A stretch of 64,000 nt of DNA from Candidatus Defluviilinea proxima (lineage in GTDB: Bacteria > Chloroflexota > Anaerolineae > Anaerolineales > Villigracilaceae). Below the pieces are notes generated by a model. The model did no database searches. It was not told the origin of the DNA and saw only the letters and a list, made by a program, of their open reading frames with translations. The stretch is taken from assembly GCA_016721115.1 (NCBI GenBank), contig JADKIW010000001.1:2743501-2807500 (forward strand), in the 5' to 3' direction. Positions 8,893 to 17,582 of this stretch are shown here, one piece after another; the stretch's first letter is position 1, and every line of letters starts with the position of its first letter. The translations under genes were made by a program, and so were the position numbers.

Positions 8893-10719
8893 TTAGATGA
8901 TTTCCAACTCTTTCAGTTTGGATTCAGGCACGACGCCGTTGACCCATCCGCGCTTGTCGTAATATTCCACGAGCATTTTATCGAGTTCGCAAACCTGGCC
9001 TTTGCTTCCACCCATCGTGGAGGGTTCATCGGTGAAGCGTTTGGGCAGGTAGTCACTGCCTTCGCGGAAGCCGTTCAGGTTGTTGTAATAGCGCTCGAGG
9101 TTATAGACGCGCTCGCCAACTTTGAGCAGATGCTCGGGGCTGGAGGGGACGCCCGTCATGGCTTCGTATTGCGCCGCGAACGCATCAAGCGATTCGGCGA
9201 ATGTGGCAAATTTACAAATATCAAGACAATCTGTCACCGTATGAACATTTTGGAAAATCATGGCGAGTTCGCCTTTGCCCTTCCACTCAAGCGGATCGGT
9301 GACGGTAGACGGACCGAGCACGTTACCAACAACCTCAGCGGCAGGAGTGTAACCACGCAGATGGCAGGCACCGCGGTTGGATGTGGCGTAGCCAATGCCC
9401 ATGCCTTTGATACCACGCGGATCGTATGCAGGCACGCCCTGACCTTTGACGGTCATGGCGAGTTCGGGGTGACCGAAGTGCGCGGCGACTGCATTGGCGC
9501 CGTTCGCGAGTACATCACCAAAGCCTTCACGATACGCGATCATTCTGGCGGTTTCGACCATCTTTGCACCATCGCCCCAGTTGATCTTGCCGGAGCCGTT
9601 GGTGTAGCCTCTGGCGCTGGCTTCCATCCAAACAGAAAGCGGATGTCCAACTTCGATGGCGTCGAAGCCATAATCGTTGGCGCAATCGATCATCTTGGCA
9701 ACTACGCGGATATCGTCATTGCCGCAGTTCGCCCCGACAGACCAGGCGGGTTCGTATTCCACCGATTCCATGCGCAGACCGGCGTACGGTCCGTCCTTGA
9801 TCTCTACTTCCTTTTTGCAGGCCACAGGGCAGGCGTGACAAGTGGGATTGTCCACAAGGATGTTATCGTTTACATATTCGCCCGCGATCTTATCGGCGTG
9901 TTCGTAAGCGGTTTGCTGACTGTTCATGGCGGGCAGACCACCAATGACATTGGTCATATTCATGAGCACGTTCGTGCCGTAGACGGAGAGTCCGCCTTTG
10001 CGTGGGGAGGTGACAACGCGCTCATCCATGATCTGGGCGAGGGCGGTGGAGTGAGCGGCCTTCCACTTATCACGGTCGGCGGCTTTGACGATCTTCTTCT
10101 CAGCTTTGATGACAATGGCTTTCAGGTTTTTCGAACCACCAACACAGCCGGTGCCACCGCGTCCGCTGGCGCGATCATCTTCGTTGACCCAGCACGCATA
10201 CTTGACAAGGTTCTCACCTGCGGGACCAATGGCGATCACGGTCAGGTCTTTCTCACCATATTTTTCTTTGAAATGTTTTACGGTATCGTGAACGCCTTTC
10301 CCCCAAACTTCTGAAGCATCAAGCAGTTCAAATTCGCCATCATGGATGTAGACATAGGTCGGTTTGGCCGCTTTACCTTTGAAAACCAAGCCATCGTAAC
10401 CAGCCCAGCGCAACCGGGCGGCAGACCAGCCTCCATGGTGAGAATCAGTGACCGTTCCAGTAAGAGGCGATTTTGTCACAACCGCCATACGTCCGCTCAT
10501 GTTGGCTTCCGAGCCGGTCATGGGACCGTTCATGAAGCACAGCAGGTTATCTGGTGAAAGCGGATCGACCGATGGCCCATTGTCGAATACAAATCGTACG
10601 CCAACGCCACGAGCACCAATATATTTCAATTTGTATTCTTCGGGGATGGGTTTGAATTCTGTTTTGCCTGCAGTCAAATCTACCCAGGCAACCTTGTCTG
10701 CGTAACCACCGAGCGCCAT
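8893..10719 (-). CDS. Aldehyde:ferredoxin oxidoreductase, tungsten-type
   Basis: 608 residues from the ATG at 10719, preceded by GAGGAG; the length matches Pyrococcus AOR (about 605). The N-terminal domain begins MALGGYADKVAWVDLTAG, and pterin-binding GRGGTGCVGGSKNLKA follows near residue 190. The 4Fe-4S ligands are CHACPVAC near residue 290 and a later Cys in DICKF. The family oxidises aldehydes to acids with ferredoxin, using a tungstobispterin, in the anaerobic cytoplasm. It converges on its likely accessory genes at 6682-8640. The aldehyde substrate is not predictable. The expected SD and start give good confidence in the boundaries. Confidence 0.93.
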   Translation of the reverse strand: MALGGYADKVAWVDLTAGKTEFKPIPEEYKLKYIGARGVGVRFVFDNGPSVDPLSPDNLLCFMNGPMTGSEANMSGRMAVVTKSPLTGTVTDSHHGGWSAARLRWAGYDGLVFKGKAAKPTYVYIHDGEFELLDASEVWGKGVHDTVKHFKEKYGEKDLTVIAIGPAGENLVKYACWVNEDDRASGRGGTGCVGGSKNLKAIVIKAEKKIVKAADRDKWKAAHSTALAQIMDERVVTSPRKGGLSVYGTNVLMNMTNVIGGLPAMNSQQTAYEHADKIAGEYVNDNILVDNPTCHACPVACKKEVEIKDGPYAGLRMESVEYEPAWSVGANCGNDDIRVVAKMIDCANDYGFDAIEVGHPLSVWMEASARGYTNGSGKINWGDGAKMVETARMIAYREGFGDVLANGANAVAAHFGHPELAMTVKGQGVPAYDPRGIKGMGIGYATSNRGACHLRGYTPAAEVVGNVLGPSTVTDPLEWKGKGELAMIFQNVHTVTDCLDICKFATFAESLDAFAAQYEAMTGVPSSPEHLLKVGERVYNLERYYNNLNGFREGSDYLPKRFTDEPSTMGGSKGQVCELDKMLVEYYDKRGWVNGVVPESKLKELEII

Positions 10720-11020
10720 AGTTAACTCCTCTGTTATGTATGAAACGACAAATAAACAGCTCACGCTGTTCCCGATATGAATAGAATAGCACTCGGAAAA
10801 ATGAAAGTCAATTATTAAGTTTTTCCTTAATCGTAAAGGTGACATTTGTCATCCAAAGTTCGCTTTTAGTTCGCATATCGAGTTGGGTTATACTTCCTGA
10901 TGTAGAGAATAGAGAACAGAAAGTAGATGAGTAGGGATTTAAAAGCGGTTTTCCGACGATCCAGCCTCTAAATTCTCCCTTACTAATCTCTAATACCCAA
11001 TCTCTACTCTCCGATACCAT
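10720..11020. other. Divergent intergenic region with repeat-like leader
   Basis: No gene is seen. A TATACT box at 10889-10894 may drive the downstream oxidoreductase. The leader holds TAGAGAATAGAGAACAG and, further on, a pyrimidine-rich CTCTAAATTCTCCC stretch that is partly its reverse complement. This micro-repeat reappears inside the glycosyltransferase gene near 38705. Confidence 0.5.
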
Positions 11021-13174
11021 ATGAAACAACTCCTACAAAACGTCAAAACAGGTAAGTCCACAATCGAGAATGTACCCATGCCAACCCCGCGTGAAGGGCA
11101 GGCACTTGTCAAGATCGAGTCCAGCCTTGTCTCTGCGGGCACTGAACGCATGGTCGTCGAATTCGCAGAGAAAAGTTATCTTGGCAAGGCGCGTTCACGC
11201 CCTGATCTTGTCAAACAAACGCTCGATAAAGCAAAACGCGAAGGCATCATGCCAACTGTGCAGGCTGTATTCAACCGTCTCGATCAGCCCATGGCGCTTG
11301 GTTATTCATCTGCCGGCACGATCATTGCACTTGGTAAAGGTATGCAGGGATTCAAAGTCGGTCAACGTGTGGCGTGTGCCGGTGGCGGCTTTGCCGTCCA
11401 TGCGGAATACAATGTTGTGCCGCGTAACCTGCTCACGCCTCTTCCAAAGAATGTCGATTCCGAATCCGCGGCCTTCACGACTCTTGGCGCCATTGCTTTG
11501 CACGGATTCCGTTTGGCCGAACCTCAGATCGGTGAGAATGTTGCGATCATCGGGATGGGATTGCTCGGCCTCCTCGCCGCCCAGATCGCTACCGCCGCTG
11601 GATGCAACGTTCTCGGCATTGACATTGACCCCGCCCGCCTCGCCCTCGCCTCTTCTCTTGGACTTCAAGCTGTTTCCCGTCCGAAAGCGGTGGACACAGC
11701 CCAAGCCTTCACCTCTAATCGCGGATTCGATGTCATCCTCATCTGCGCGGACACCTCGTCCAATGACCCGATTGAACTGGCGGGCGTCATTGCCCGTGAC
11801 CGTGCGCGTGTTGTTGCAACAGGTGCGGTTGGGCTCACCATCCCTCGCAAGGTCTACTACGAAAAAGAGATCTCTTTTATCAACTCGCGTTCCTACGGAC
11901 CTGGCCGTTACGACATCAACTACGAAGAAAACGGACACGACTATCCCCTCGGCTACATCCGTTGGACGGAGGGGCGCAACTTCGAAGCCGTCGTGGACTT
12001 AATGTCGAAGGGCAAGCTCAAAGTCCAACCACTCATCACACATCGTTTTCCAATCGAACAGGGCGTCAAAGCTTATGAAGTCATCACAGGGAAAGCGAAA
12101 GAAAAGTTCCTAGGTGTGTTACTTACATATCCTCAGTCTGTGGAAACAGCGGAAAGCCAGAAAGTTGTCAGGTTCAACGTTCAAACGTTACAACGTTCAA
12201 ACGTTGTGACGCTGGGTGTTTTGGGTGCAGGCTTATTTGCCAATGCAGTTCTCCTTCCTGCCATCAAGAAAGCTGGAGATATCAACCTCGTCGGCATCGC
12301 CTCGTCGGGCGGGCTCCACGCTCAACACTCAGGCAAAAAGTTTGGCTTTCAGTACGCGACATCGAACGATGACGAGATCATCAATGACCCGAACATCAAC
12401 ACCGTCGCTATCCTTACCCGTCATGACTCACACGCGGATCTGGTCGTCAAAGCTCTCAAGGCAGGGAAGCATGTGTTTGTGGAAAAACCGTTGGCGATTA
12501 ATAGCTCTCAGCTGTTAGCCATTAGCAAACAGCTAAAAGCTAACAATCAATCGCTCCTGACCGTAGGTTTCAACCGCCGCTTTGCCCCTCTTGCTCAACA
12601 ACTTTCTACTTTCTACAAAGATCGCACCGAACCCATGCATGTTCACTACCGAGTCAATGCGGGTTATATTCCTCTCAATCATTGGACTCAAGACCCCGAA
12701 CTCGGTGGCGGACGCATTATCGGCGAAGGCTGTCATTTCATTGACTTTATTACGTTTCTCGTTGGGGCAAGTCCCATTTCGGTGACAGCACATGCGTTAC
12801 CTGATAACGGTAAATACCGCGAAGACAACGTCTCGATGACCTTTACCTTTCCTGATGGTTCCGTTGGTATCGTGGATTATCTCGCCAACGGCGACAAATC
12901 CTTCCCGAAAGAACGCGTTGAAGTGTTTTGTGGCGGAGGAGTGTCAGTGTTGGATGATTTCGTTTCGTTGCAGACAGTTCGTGATGGAAGAAAGAACGTG
13001 GCGAAGGGGGCGCAGGATAAAGGTCATGTGGTAGAGTGGAAAGCCTTCGCCAAATCCATTCGAGAAGGCGGCGAACTACCAATTCCATATGAGCAGTTGA
13101 TCGGTGTGACCAAATCCACGTTTGCGGCGGTGGAAGCAATTAGGGGCACACAAAATAATTTCAAAACTATATAG
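11021..13174 (+). CDS. Two-domain oxidoreductase: MDR-type dehydrogenase fused to Gfo/Idh/MocA
   Basis: 717 residues. Residues 1 to about 370 form a medium-chain dehydrogenase with the SAGTERM motif, GYSSAGTIIALG and a nucleotide-binding IIGMGLLGLLAAQIA. Residues about 395-710 form a Gfo/Idh/MocA NAD(P)-dependent sugar oxidoreductase with VLGAGLFANAV and VFVEKPLAI. Such fusions occur in surface-polysaccharide loci, and a GT-C membrane protein follows after 5 nt. The two domains are joined by a linker encoded by a tandem AACGTT repeat (12176-12205). The substrate is unknown, probably a nucleotide sugar. Confidence 0.88.
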   Translation: MKQLLQNVKTGKSTIENVPMPTPREGQALVKIESSLVSAGTERMVVEFAEKSYLGKARSRPDLVKQTLDKAKREGIMPTVQAVFNRLDQPMALGYSSAGTIIALGKGMQGFKVGQRVACAGGGFAVHAEYNVVPRNLLTPLPKNVDSESAAFTTLGAIALHGFRLAEPQIGENVAIIGMGLLGLLAAQIATAAGCNVLGIDIDPARLALASSLGLQAVSRPKAVDTAQAFTSNRGFDVILICADTSSNDPIELAGVIARDRARVVATGAVGLTIPRKVYYEKEISFINSRSYGPGRYDINYEENGHDYPLGYIRWTEGRNFEAVVDLMSKGKLKVQPLITHRFPIEQGVKAYEVITGKAKEKFLGVLLTYPQSVETAESQKVVRFNVQTLQRSNVVTLGVLGAGLFANAVLLPAIKKAGDINLVGIASSGGLHAQHSGKKFGFQYATSNDDEIINDPNINTVAILTRHDSHADLVVKALKAGKHVFVEKPLAINSSQLLAISKQLKANNQSLLTVGFNRRFAPLAQQLSTFYKDRTEPMHVHYRVNAGYIPLNHWTQDPELGGGRIIGEGCHFIDFITFLVGASPISVTAHALPDNGKYREDNVSMTFTFPDGSVGIVDYLANGDKSFPKERVEVFCGGGVSVLDDFVSLQTVRDGRKNVAKGAQDKGHVVEWKAFAKSIREGGELPIPYEQLIGVTKSTFAAVEAIRGTQNNFKTI
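12172..12210. repeat. AACGTT-family repeat at a domain junction
   Basis: The 14-mer AACGTTCAAACGTT occurs twice (12176-12189 and 12192-12205) with a 16-nt period. It encodes the linker FNVQTLQRSNV between the two enzyme domains. Related sequences lie at 17531 and 39159. Confidence 0.8.
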
Positions 13175-13179
13175 GGATT

Positions 13180-14781
13180 ATGAAGAGAATCAACGTTAAC
13201 TTGAATGTCTTTCTGACGATAATAATAGCCGCGGGATTTCTCGTCTGGAGTGGGTTATTTATTTATCAATCATCATTCATTACCATTGATAGACAGCGGT
13301 CGTACTCTCTGTTTGATGATGCAATGATTTCCATGCGCTATGCTTGGAATTTTTCACATGGACAGGGTTTAGTTTGGAATGCCGGGGAATATGTTCAAGG
13401 ATATACCAATCTTCTTATGGTATTGATTATGTCTTTGGTTACTTTGTTTCTAAGCAAAACCACATCCGTTTTGATGATTCAAATTCTTGGTGCGTTTTTT
13501 ATGTTGATGATTGCCGGAATGAATGCAAAGATCGCAAGTGTCATTTTTTCAAACGATAACAATGACCATAAAAAATTTTTTGTTGTTCTGGCTTTTCTGT
13601 GTGGATTGGTATATTACCCATTAGCGTATTGGTCTCTGATGGGAATGGAAACAGGCTTATTAAGTGTGTTGTTGCTTTCTGGGGTCTTTTTTGCTTTGCA
13701 ATATACCCGGGAAACCAAACCTATGTATCTGCTCCTTTTTTCAACAGCAGGTGGACTCGCATTTCTGACGAGAAACGATTCCTTTATTTTTTTCTTTATT
13801 TTATGGGGGTATCTTTGTGTTGATGGTTTTAGGGCGCGAGACGGTAAAAATAAAGTGCAATGGTATCTAGCTTCGGCTGGTTTGTATTTTGTTTTTATTG
13901 TTGGGGAGTTATGGTTTCAATACATGTATTATGGCCAATTCCTCCCCAATACTTATGTTCTTAAAATGACTGGGATGCCATTGCCTTTACGTATCCAAAA
14001 TGGATTGGGTTTTATCTGGCCTTATTTGAAAGAGGCAATTGTCGTTTTGACATTTTCGATCATCGCTTTGTTATTTCACTTTCATAAGCAAAAATTACTT
14101 TTATTCTCTTTGTTTGCTGTGTCTGTCATTTATCAAGTCTATGTAGGCGGGGACCCATGGAATTATTGGCGAATCATGTCGCCAACCATGCCGTTGTTAT
14201 TGTTGCTTACCGTGGATGGCGCGTTTGTCCTGGGGAAATATGTTGTCAAATTTAGTGGCATTCAGAAAAATGGATTTAATTTGGCTGTATCGTTAGCTTT
14301 ACTGGTGGCTTGCGTGGGTATGATTAACCTTCGCTTCTGGCCAGAAATATTTTTTCACTCTAAACCATTTCAAGTAAACGCTAACTATCGAAATGCAAAT
14401 ATTGCTGTAGCCCTAAACGATATCCTTACCCCCAGTGCTACGGTAGGAGTGTTTTGGGCGGGTACGATTCCATACTACGTTGATAGCAAAGCCATCGATT
14501 TTTTGGGTAAATCTGACGTTTATATTGCCAACTTGCCTCCTGATCTATCGGGCTCGGTATCGTTCAATGGGATGGCCAGTGTCCCCGGTCATAATAAATA
14601 TGACTTAAAGTATTCCATTGTTGAGTTAAAGCCAACTTATGTGCAGAAGTTCTTTTGGGGCAGTCAGAATGTCGATTCGATGGCTGAAGATAACTATGTA
14701 GTAGTGAAATATAGATATATGACGTTATATCTTCTTAAAGACTCTCCTGATGTCAACTGGAAAAGACTTGGCCTTCGGTGA
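13180..14781 (+). CDS. Multi-pass membrane protein, probable GT-C glycosyltransferase
   Basis: 533 residues, strongly hydrophobic, with about ten predicted membrane segments. The first extracytoplasmic loop carries an acidic motif (LFDDAMISMRYAWNF) and a GYTNLLMV helix, typical of GT-C enzymes of the ArnT/RgtA-like kind, which move a sugar from a polyprenyl-phosphate carrier. The C-terminal roughly 130 residues are soluble and extracytoplasmic. It follows the two-domain oxidoreductase by 5 nt, so both may serve the same envelope glycan. Donor and acceptor cannot be deduced. AT-richer than its upstream partner. Confidence 0.72.
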   Translation: MKRINVNLNVFLTIIIAAGFLVWSGLFIYQSSFITIDRQRSYSLFDDAMISMRYAWNFSHGQGLVWNAGEYVQGYTNLLMVLIMSLVTLFLSKTTSVLMIQILGAFFMLMIAGMNAKIASVIFSNDNNDHKKFFVVLAFLCGLVYYPLAYWSLMGMETGLLSVLLLSGVFFALQYTRETKPMYLLLFSTAGGLAFLTRNDSFIFFFILWGYLCVDGFRARDGKNKVQWYLASAGLYFVFIVGELWFQYMYYGQFLPNTYVLKMTGMPLPLRIQNGLGFIWPYLKEAIVVLTFSIIALLFHFHKQKLLLFSLFAVSVIYQVYVGGDPWNYWRIMSPTMPLLLLLTVDGAFVLGKYVVKFSGIQKNGFNLAVSLALLVACVGMINLRFWPEIFFHSKPFQVNANYRNANIAVALNDILTPSATVGVFWAGTIPYYVDSKAIDFLGKSDVYIANLPPDLSGSVSFNGMASVPGHNKYDLKYSIVELKPTYVQKFFWGSQNVDSMAEDNYVVVKYRYMTLYLLKDSPDVNWKRLGLR

Positions 14782-14797
14782 CGTGTAAATATAATAT

Positions 14798-15256
14798 ATG
14801 GACTATTTGCTCGAACTGCGAAAGTATGTGGGACATCGTCCGCTGTTGATGGTGGGGGCGACCGTTTTTGTGTTCGATGAACAAAACCGCTTGCTCCTGC
14901 TCAAGCGCAGGGACAACAAATGTTGGGGGCCGCCCGGCGGTGCCGTGGAGCCCGGTGAAGTAGTGGAAGAAGCCGCCAAGCGCGAAACTCTCGAAGAGAC
15001 AGGGCTCGAACTTGGGGAACTATCTCTGTATGGCGTTTTCTCTGGCGCGGACCAATTCTACCGCTACCCAAACGGAGACGAAGTCCACAACGTGACCATT
15101 ACGTACATATCCCGCGTTCATGGTGGACAAGTCCACATCAGCCACGAGCACACCGATTGGAAATATTTCCCGTTGGCCGAAATCCCATCCGAGATCAGCC
15201 CGCCGATTATTCCGATTTTGCGAAAGCTACTCGCGGACTTTCAAGATAAGTCGTAA
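14798..15256 (+). CDS. Nudix hydrolase
   Basis: 152 residues with a canonical Nudix box: GGAVEPGEVVEEAAKR followed by ETLEETGL (G-x5-E-x7-RE-x2-EE-x-G), which binds the metal and hydrolyses a nucleoside diphosphate-X bond. The N-terminal MVGATVFVFDEQNRLLLLKR fits the general MutT/NudE fold. The substrate is not predictable. It lies 36 nt upstream of the TIR-V4R gene on the same strand, so the pair may be co-transcribed. Confidence 0.9.
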   Translation: MDYLLELRKYVGHRPLLMVGATVFVFDEQNRLLLLKRRDNKCWGPPGGAVEPGEVVEEAAKRETLEETGLELGELSLYGVFSGADQFYRYPNGDEVHNVTITYISRVHGGQVHISHEHTDWKYFPLAEIPSEISPPIIPILRKLLADFQDKS

Positions 15257-15292
15257 AATTCAAAAACAACATCCCTAATGGGGACAAAGCTT

Positions 15293-16483
15293 ATGACAAC
15301 CAATCGCCCTCTAAAAGTGTTTCTCTGTCATTCCAGCAACGACAAACCCGCCGTGCGTGAGTTATACCAAAGACTTCGCGTCGAACCGTGGATTCAACCC
15401 TGGCTGGACGAAGAAGAACTCTTCCCTGGCATGGATTGGAACATTGAGATCGAAAAAGCTATTGAAGAGACAGATGTAATTATCGTTTGCCTTTCCAAAG
15501 GCTCAACTACCAAAGAAGGCTATGTTCAACGCGAAATTCGGACTGCGTTGGATTATGCTGATTACAAACCCGAAGGCACTTTATACATTATCCCTGTACG
15601 TTTGGAAGAATGCGAACCGCCGCGCCGATTGCGTGCATGGCAATATGCGGATTATTTTGAAGGTCAACGGGAACGAGCATTTGAAAGATTATTGGTTAGT
15701 CTGAGGAGACGTGCCGACTCGCTAGGCATACAATTTGTTGTCTCGGATTCCGAAATTGATATTAATGAAAAGAGTACAAATTCTCTATCAGAGCAGTCTG
15801 AATGGCTAGTGCCTGTGAGTAATGCAGCAACAGCAACAGATATACTTGAATCTTCTCAAGAAGACCATCTATATTGCACCAACGCAATGGGGTTGACATT
15901 ATTCAATTCCCTTGAAGATGCTCTCGAAAGCAAGAACGCAACGAACGCAATTTTAAATCTTGCTTCATTATTTCAATATATAGAAAATTATCCTCCTGAT
16001 AATCTTGAAAAGAATTTTAATGTGTCAGCGTTCTCAAAAGTTGGTGCTTCATTAGAAGAATTATTTGAGGTGCGTGGTGGGCGCGCCCTTGCTCTTCGTG
16101 TAGGGCGTGCGATGTTCTCAGATATGATACGTAGATTTGGATTTTTCACTGGTGGGTTAAATTTAACGATTGCAGCTCTTCCATTACAAGCCAAATTAAA
16201 AATAGGGCTACCCGCTCTTGCCAAGATGTTTACGCAAATGAGCAACCAAAAAATTACTGTTCAGGAAAATGCCACTGAATGGATTTGGACAATAGACAAA
16301 TGCCCTTATTGTTTAGAACGTACAGGATTAGATAAGTGTGTGTGTTTTATGGCAGTTGGTTTCTTACAAGAAAGTTTAAAATGGATTTCTAATGGTCAAG
16401 AATTCCGAGTCGCTGAGTTCAGATGCAAGGCTACAGGAGACTATGATTGTGCATTTTCGATTCAAAAAAATCCAATTGCATGA
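15293..16483 (+). CDS. TIR domain-V4R domain fusion protein
   Basis: 396 residues from the ATG at 15293 (an ATG at 15278 would add five). Residues about 6-140 form a TIR domain: KVFLCHSSNDKPAVRELYQRL, then DVIIVCLSKGS and YVQREI. Glu81 in the latter aligns with the catalytic Glu of NAD-cleaving TIR domains such as SARM1 (WVHKEI). Residues about 215-396 match the V4R (4-vinyl reductase, hydrocarbon-binding) fold, ending in CVCFMAVGFLQESL and EFRCKATGDYDCAFSI, a cysteine pattern typical of that family. No membrane segment is seen. The V4R part may sense a small ligand and gate NAD hydrolysis. I know of no characterised protein with this architecture. The function is inference. Confidence 0.8.
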   Translation: MTTNRPLKVFLCHSSNDKPAVRELYQRLRVEPWIQPWLDEEELFPGMDWNIEIEKAIEETDVIIVCLSKGSTTKEGYVQREIRTALDYADYKPEGTLYIIPVRLEECEPPRRLRAWQYADYFEGQRERAFERLLVSLRRRADSLGIQFVVSDSEIDINEKSTNSLSEQSEWLVPVSNAATATDILESSQEDHLYCTNAMGLTLFNSLEDALESKNATNAILNLASLFQYIENYPPDNLEKNFNVSAFSKVGASLEELFEVRGGRALALRVGRAMFSDMIRRFGFFTGGLNLTIAALPLQAKLKIGLPALAKMFTQMSNQKITVQENATEWIWTIDKCPYCLERTGLDKCVCFMAVGFLQESLKWISNGQEFRVAEFRCKATGDYDCAFSIQKNPIA

Positions 16484-16553
16484 TCGATACTATATAGCCA
16501 AATAATTTATTCCTTTCCCACAACTGGGGAAAGTAAACTTTCACTGCACCCGT

Positions 16554-16643
16554 AGTGCGTCGCACCATACGGGTTGATTTTTTCTGGTTGAGCAGAAGAA
16601 TCTCAATCGGTAGCCTTTCCCCGTCAGTCAGGTGCGACGCACT
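16554..16643. repeat. Inverted repeat upstream of the hydroxyproline genes
   Basis: The 13-nt arms AGTGCGTCGCACC (16554-16566) and GGTGCGACGCACT (16631-16643) are exact reverse complements. They occupy most of the 188-nt gap after the TIR-V4R gene. Probably a dispersed repeat; a regulatory role is possible. Confidence 0.7.
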
Positions 16644-16671
16644 CTCATACTCACCAACTGGAGCCTCCCTC

Positions 16672-17541
16672 ATGCAACTCAAAGGAATATACGCCCCCAT
16701 CGTCACACCCTTCAACGCGGACGAAAGCATCAACTACCCCGTCCTTGAACAACTGATCGAATACCTGATCGCCAACAAGATCGCAGGGCTCGTCCCCGGC
16801 GGCACCACGGGCGAAGTCTACGCCTTCACCGAAGCCGAACGGCTGGATATTTTCAAATTCACCAAAGAGAAAGTCAACGGGCGGGTGACGCTCATTGCAG
16901 GCACCAACTCTGGCGCCACGCGTGACGTGGTCCGCTACTCGCAGATCGCCGAAGAGATGGGCTACGACGCGCTCATGGTCGCCGTCCCGCCGTATTCACG
17001 TCCCAACCAGCGCGAACTGCTCGCGCATTACGAAGCCGTCGCCAAAGCCGTCAAAATTCCCATCGTGCTTTACAACTTCCCCTGGCGCGCGGGCACCGAA
17101 GTCAGCTACGAAGTGATGGACGGTCTGGCAAAATACGATCACATCATCGGCATCAAAGAAGCCTCCAGCGACATGTCCCGCGTCTACGAGTTTCGTCTGC
17201 GCTACGGCGACCGCTATCAAATGATCTGCGGCTCCGACGATCAAGCGCTCGACTACTTCCTGTGGGGCACCACCTCATGGATTGGCGGCGCCGCTTCCTG
17301 CGCTCCGCTCGAACATCACAACGTCCTCGAAGCCGCGCTCAACAACGATTTCGTCACCGCCCGCAAGCACATGGACAAGCTCCTCCCGCTCCTCCGCAAC
17401 ATGGAAAGCGGCGGTTACACCCAAAAAGTCAAGCTCGGCTGTGAACTACGTGGCATCAAGGTCGGCGCACCTCGTCAACCTCTCTTGCCTTTAGCCGATG
17501 ACGACCGCAAAGAATTCGAACGCATCTTTAAGACGTTATAA
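16672..17541 (+). CDS. DapA-superfamily lyase, probable pyrroline-hydroxycarboxylate deaminase
   Basis: 289 residues from the ATG at 16672; an upstream frame to 16555 encodes repeat-derived sequence and was not used. It has DHDPS hallmarks: GGTTGEVYAF, catalytic Tyr in VLYNFPWRAG and the Schiff-base Lys in IGIKEASSD. Most of the superfamily make dihydrodipicolinate. Followed by a 4-hydroxyproline epimerase and an FAD amino-acid dehydrogenase, it more likely deaminates 1-pyrroline-4-hydroxy-2-carboxylate to alpha-ketoglutarate semialdehyde. Its stop codon lies in an AACGTT repeat. Alternative: genuine dapA. Confidence 0.75.
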   Translation: MQLKGIYAPIVTPFNADESINYPVLEQLIEYLIANKIAGLVPGGTTGEVYAFTEAERLDIFKFTKEKVNGRVTLIAGTNSGATRDVVRYSQIAEEMGYDALMVAVPPYSRPNQRELLAHYEAVAKAVKIPIVLYNFPWRAGTEVSYEVMDGLAKYDHIIGIKEASSDMSRVYEFRLRYGDRYQMICGSDDQALDYFLWGTTSWIGGAASCAPLEHHNVLEAALNNDFVTARKHMDKLLPLLRNMESGGYTQKVKLGCELRGIKVGAPRQPLLPLADDDRKEFERIFKTL

Positions 17542-17566
17542 CGTTTAAACGTTCGAACGTTCAAAC
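17531..17566. repeat. AACGTT-family repeat at gene end
   Basis: Overlapping palindromes AACGTTTAAACGTT (17540-17553) and AACGTTCGAACGTT (17549-17562). The element supplies the TAA stop of the upstream lyase. Confidence 0.8.
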
Positions 17567-17582
17567 ACCTGACTCTCGACTC

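Noticed and set aside
8782..10314. 510-codon open frame on the plus strand
   Set aside because: It is antisense to the AOR gene, whose protein has all the family motifs. The plus-strand translation has no recognisable domain.
14790..14795. TATAAT just before the Nudix gene
   Set aside because: It ends only 2 nt before the ATG at 14798, too close to be its promoter unless the true start is further in.
16555..16671. N-terminal extension of the DapA-like lyase
   Set aside because: It is encoded by the inverted repeat 16554-16643; the family start is the ATG at 16672.
17531..17566. Short regular AACGTT units as a CRISPR-like array
   Set aside because: No spacers and no regular repeat-spacer period; no cas genes in the window.
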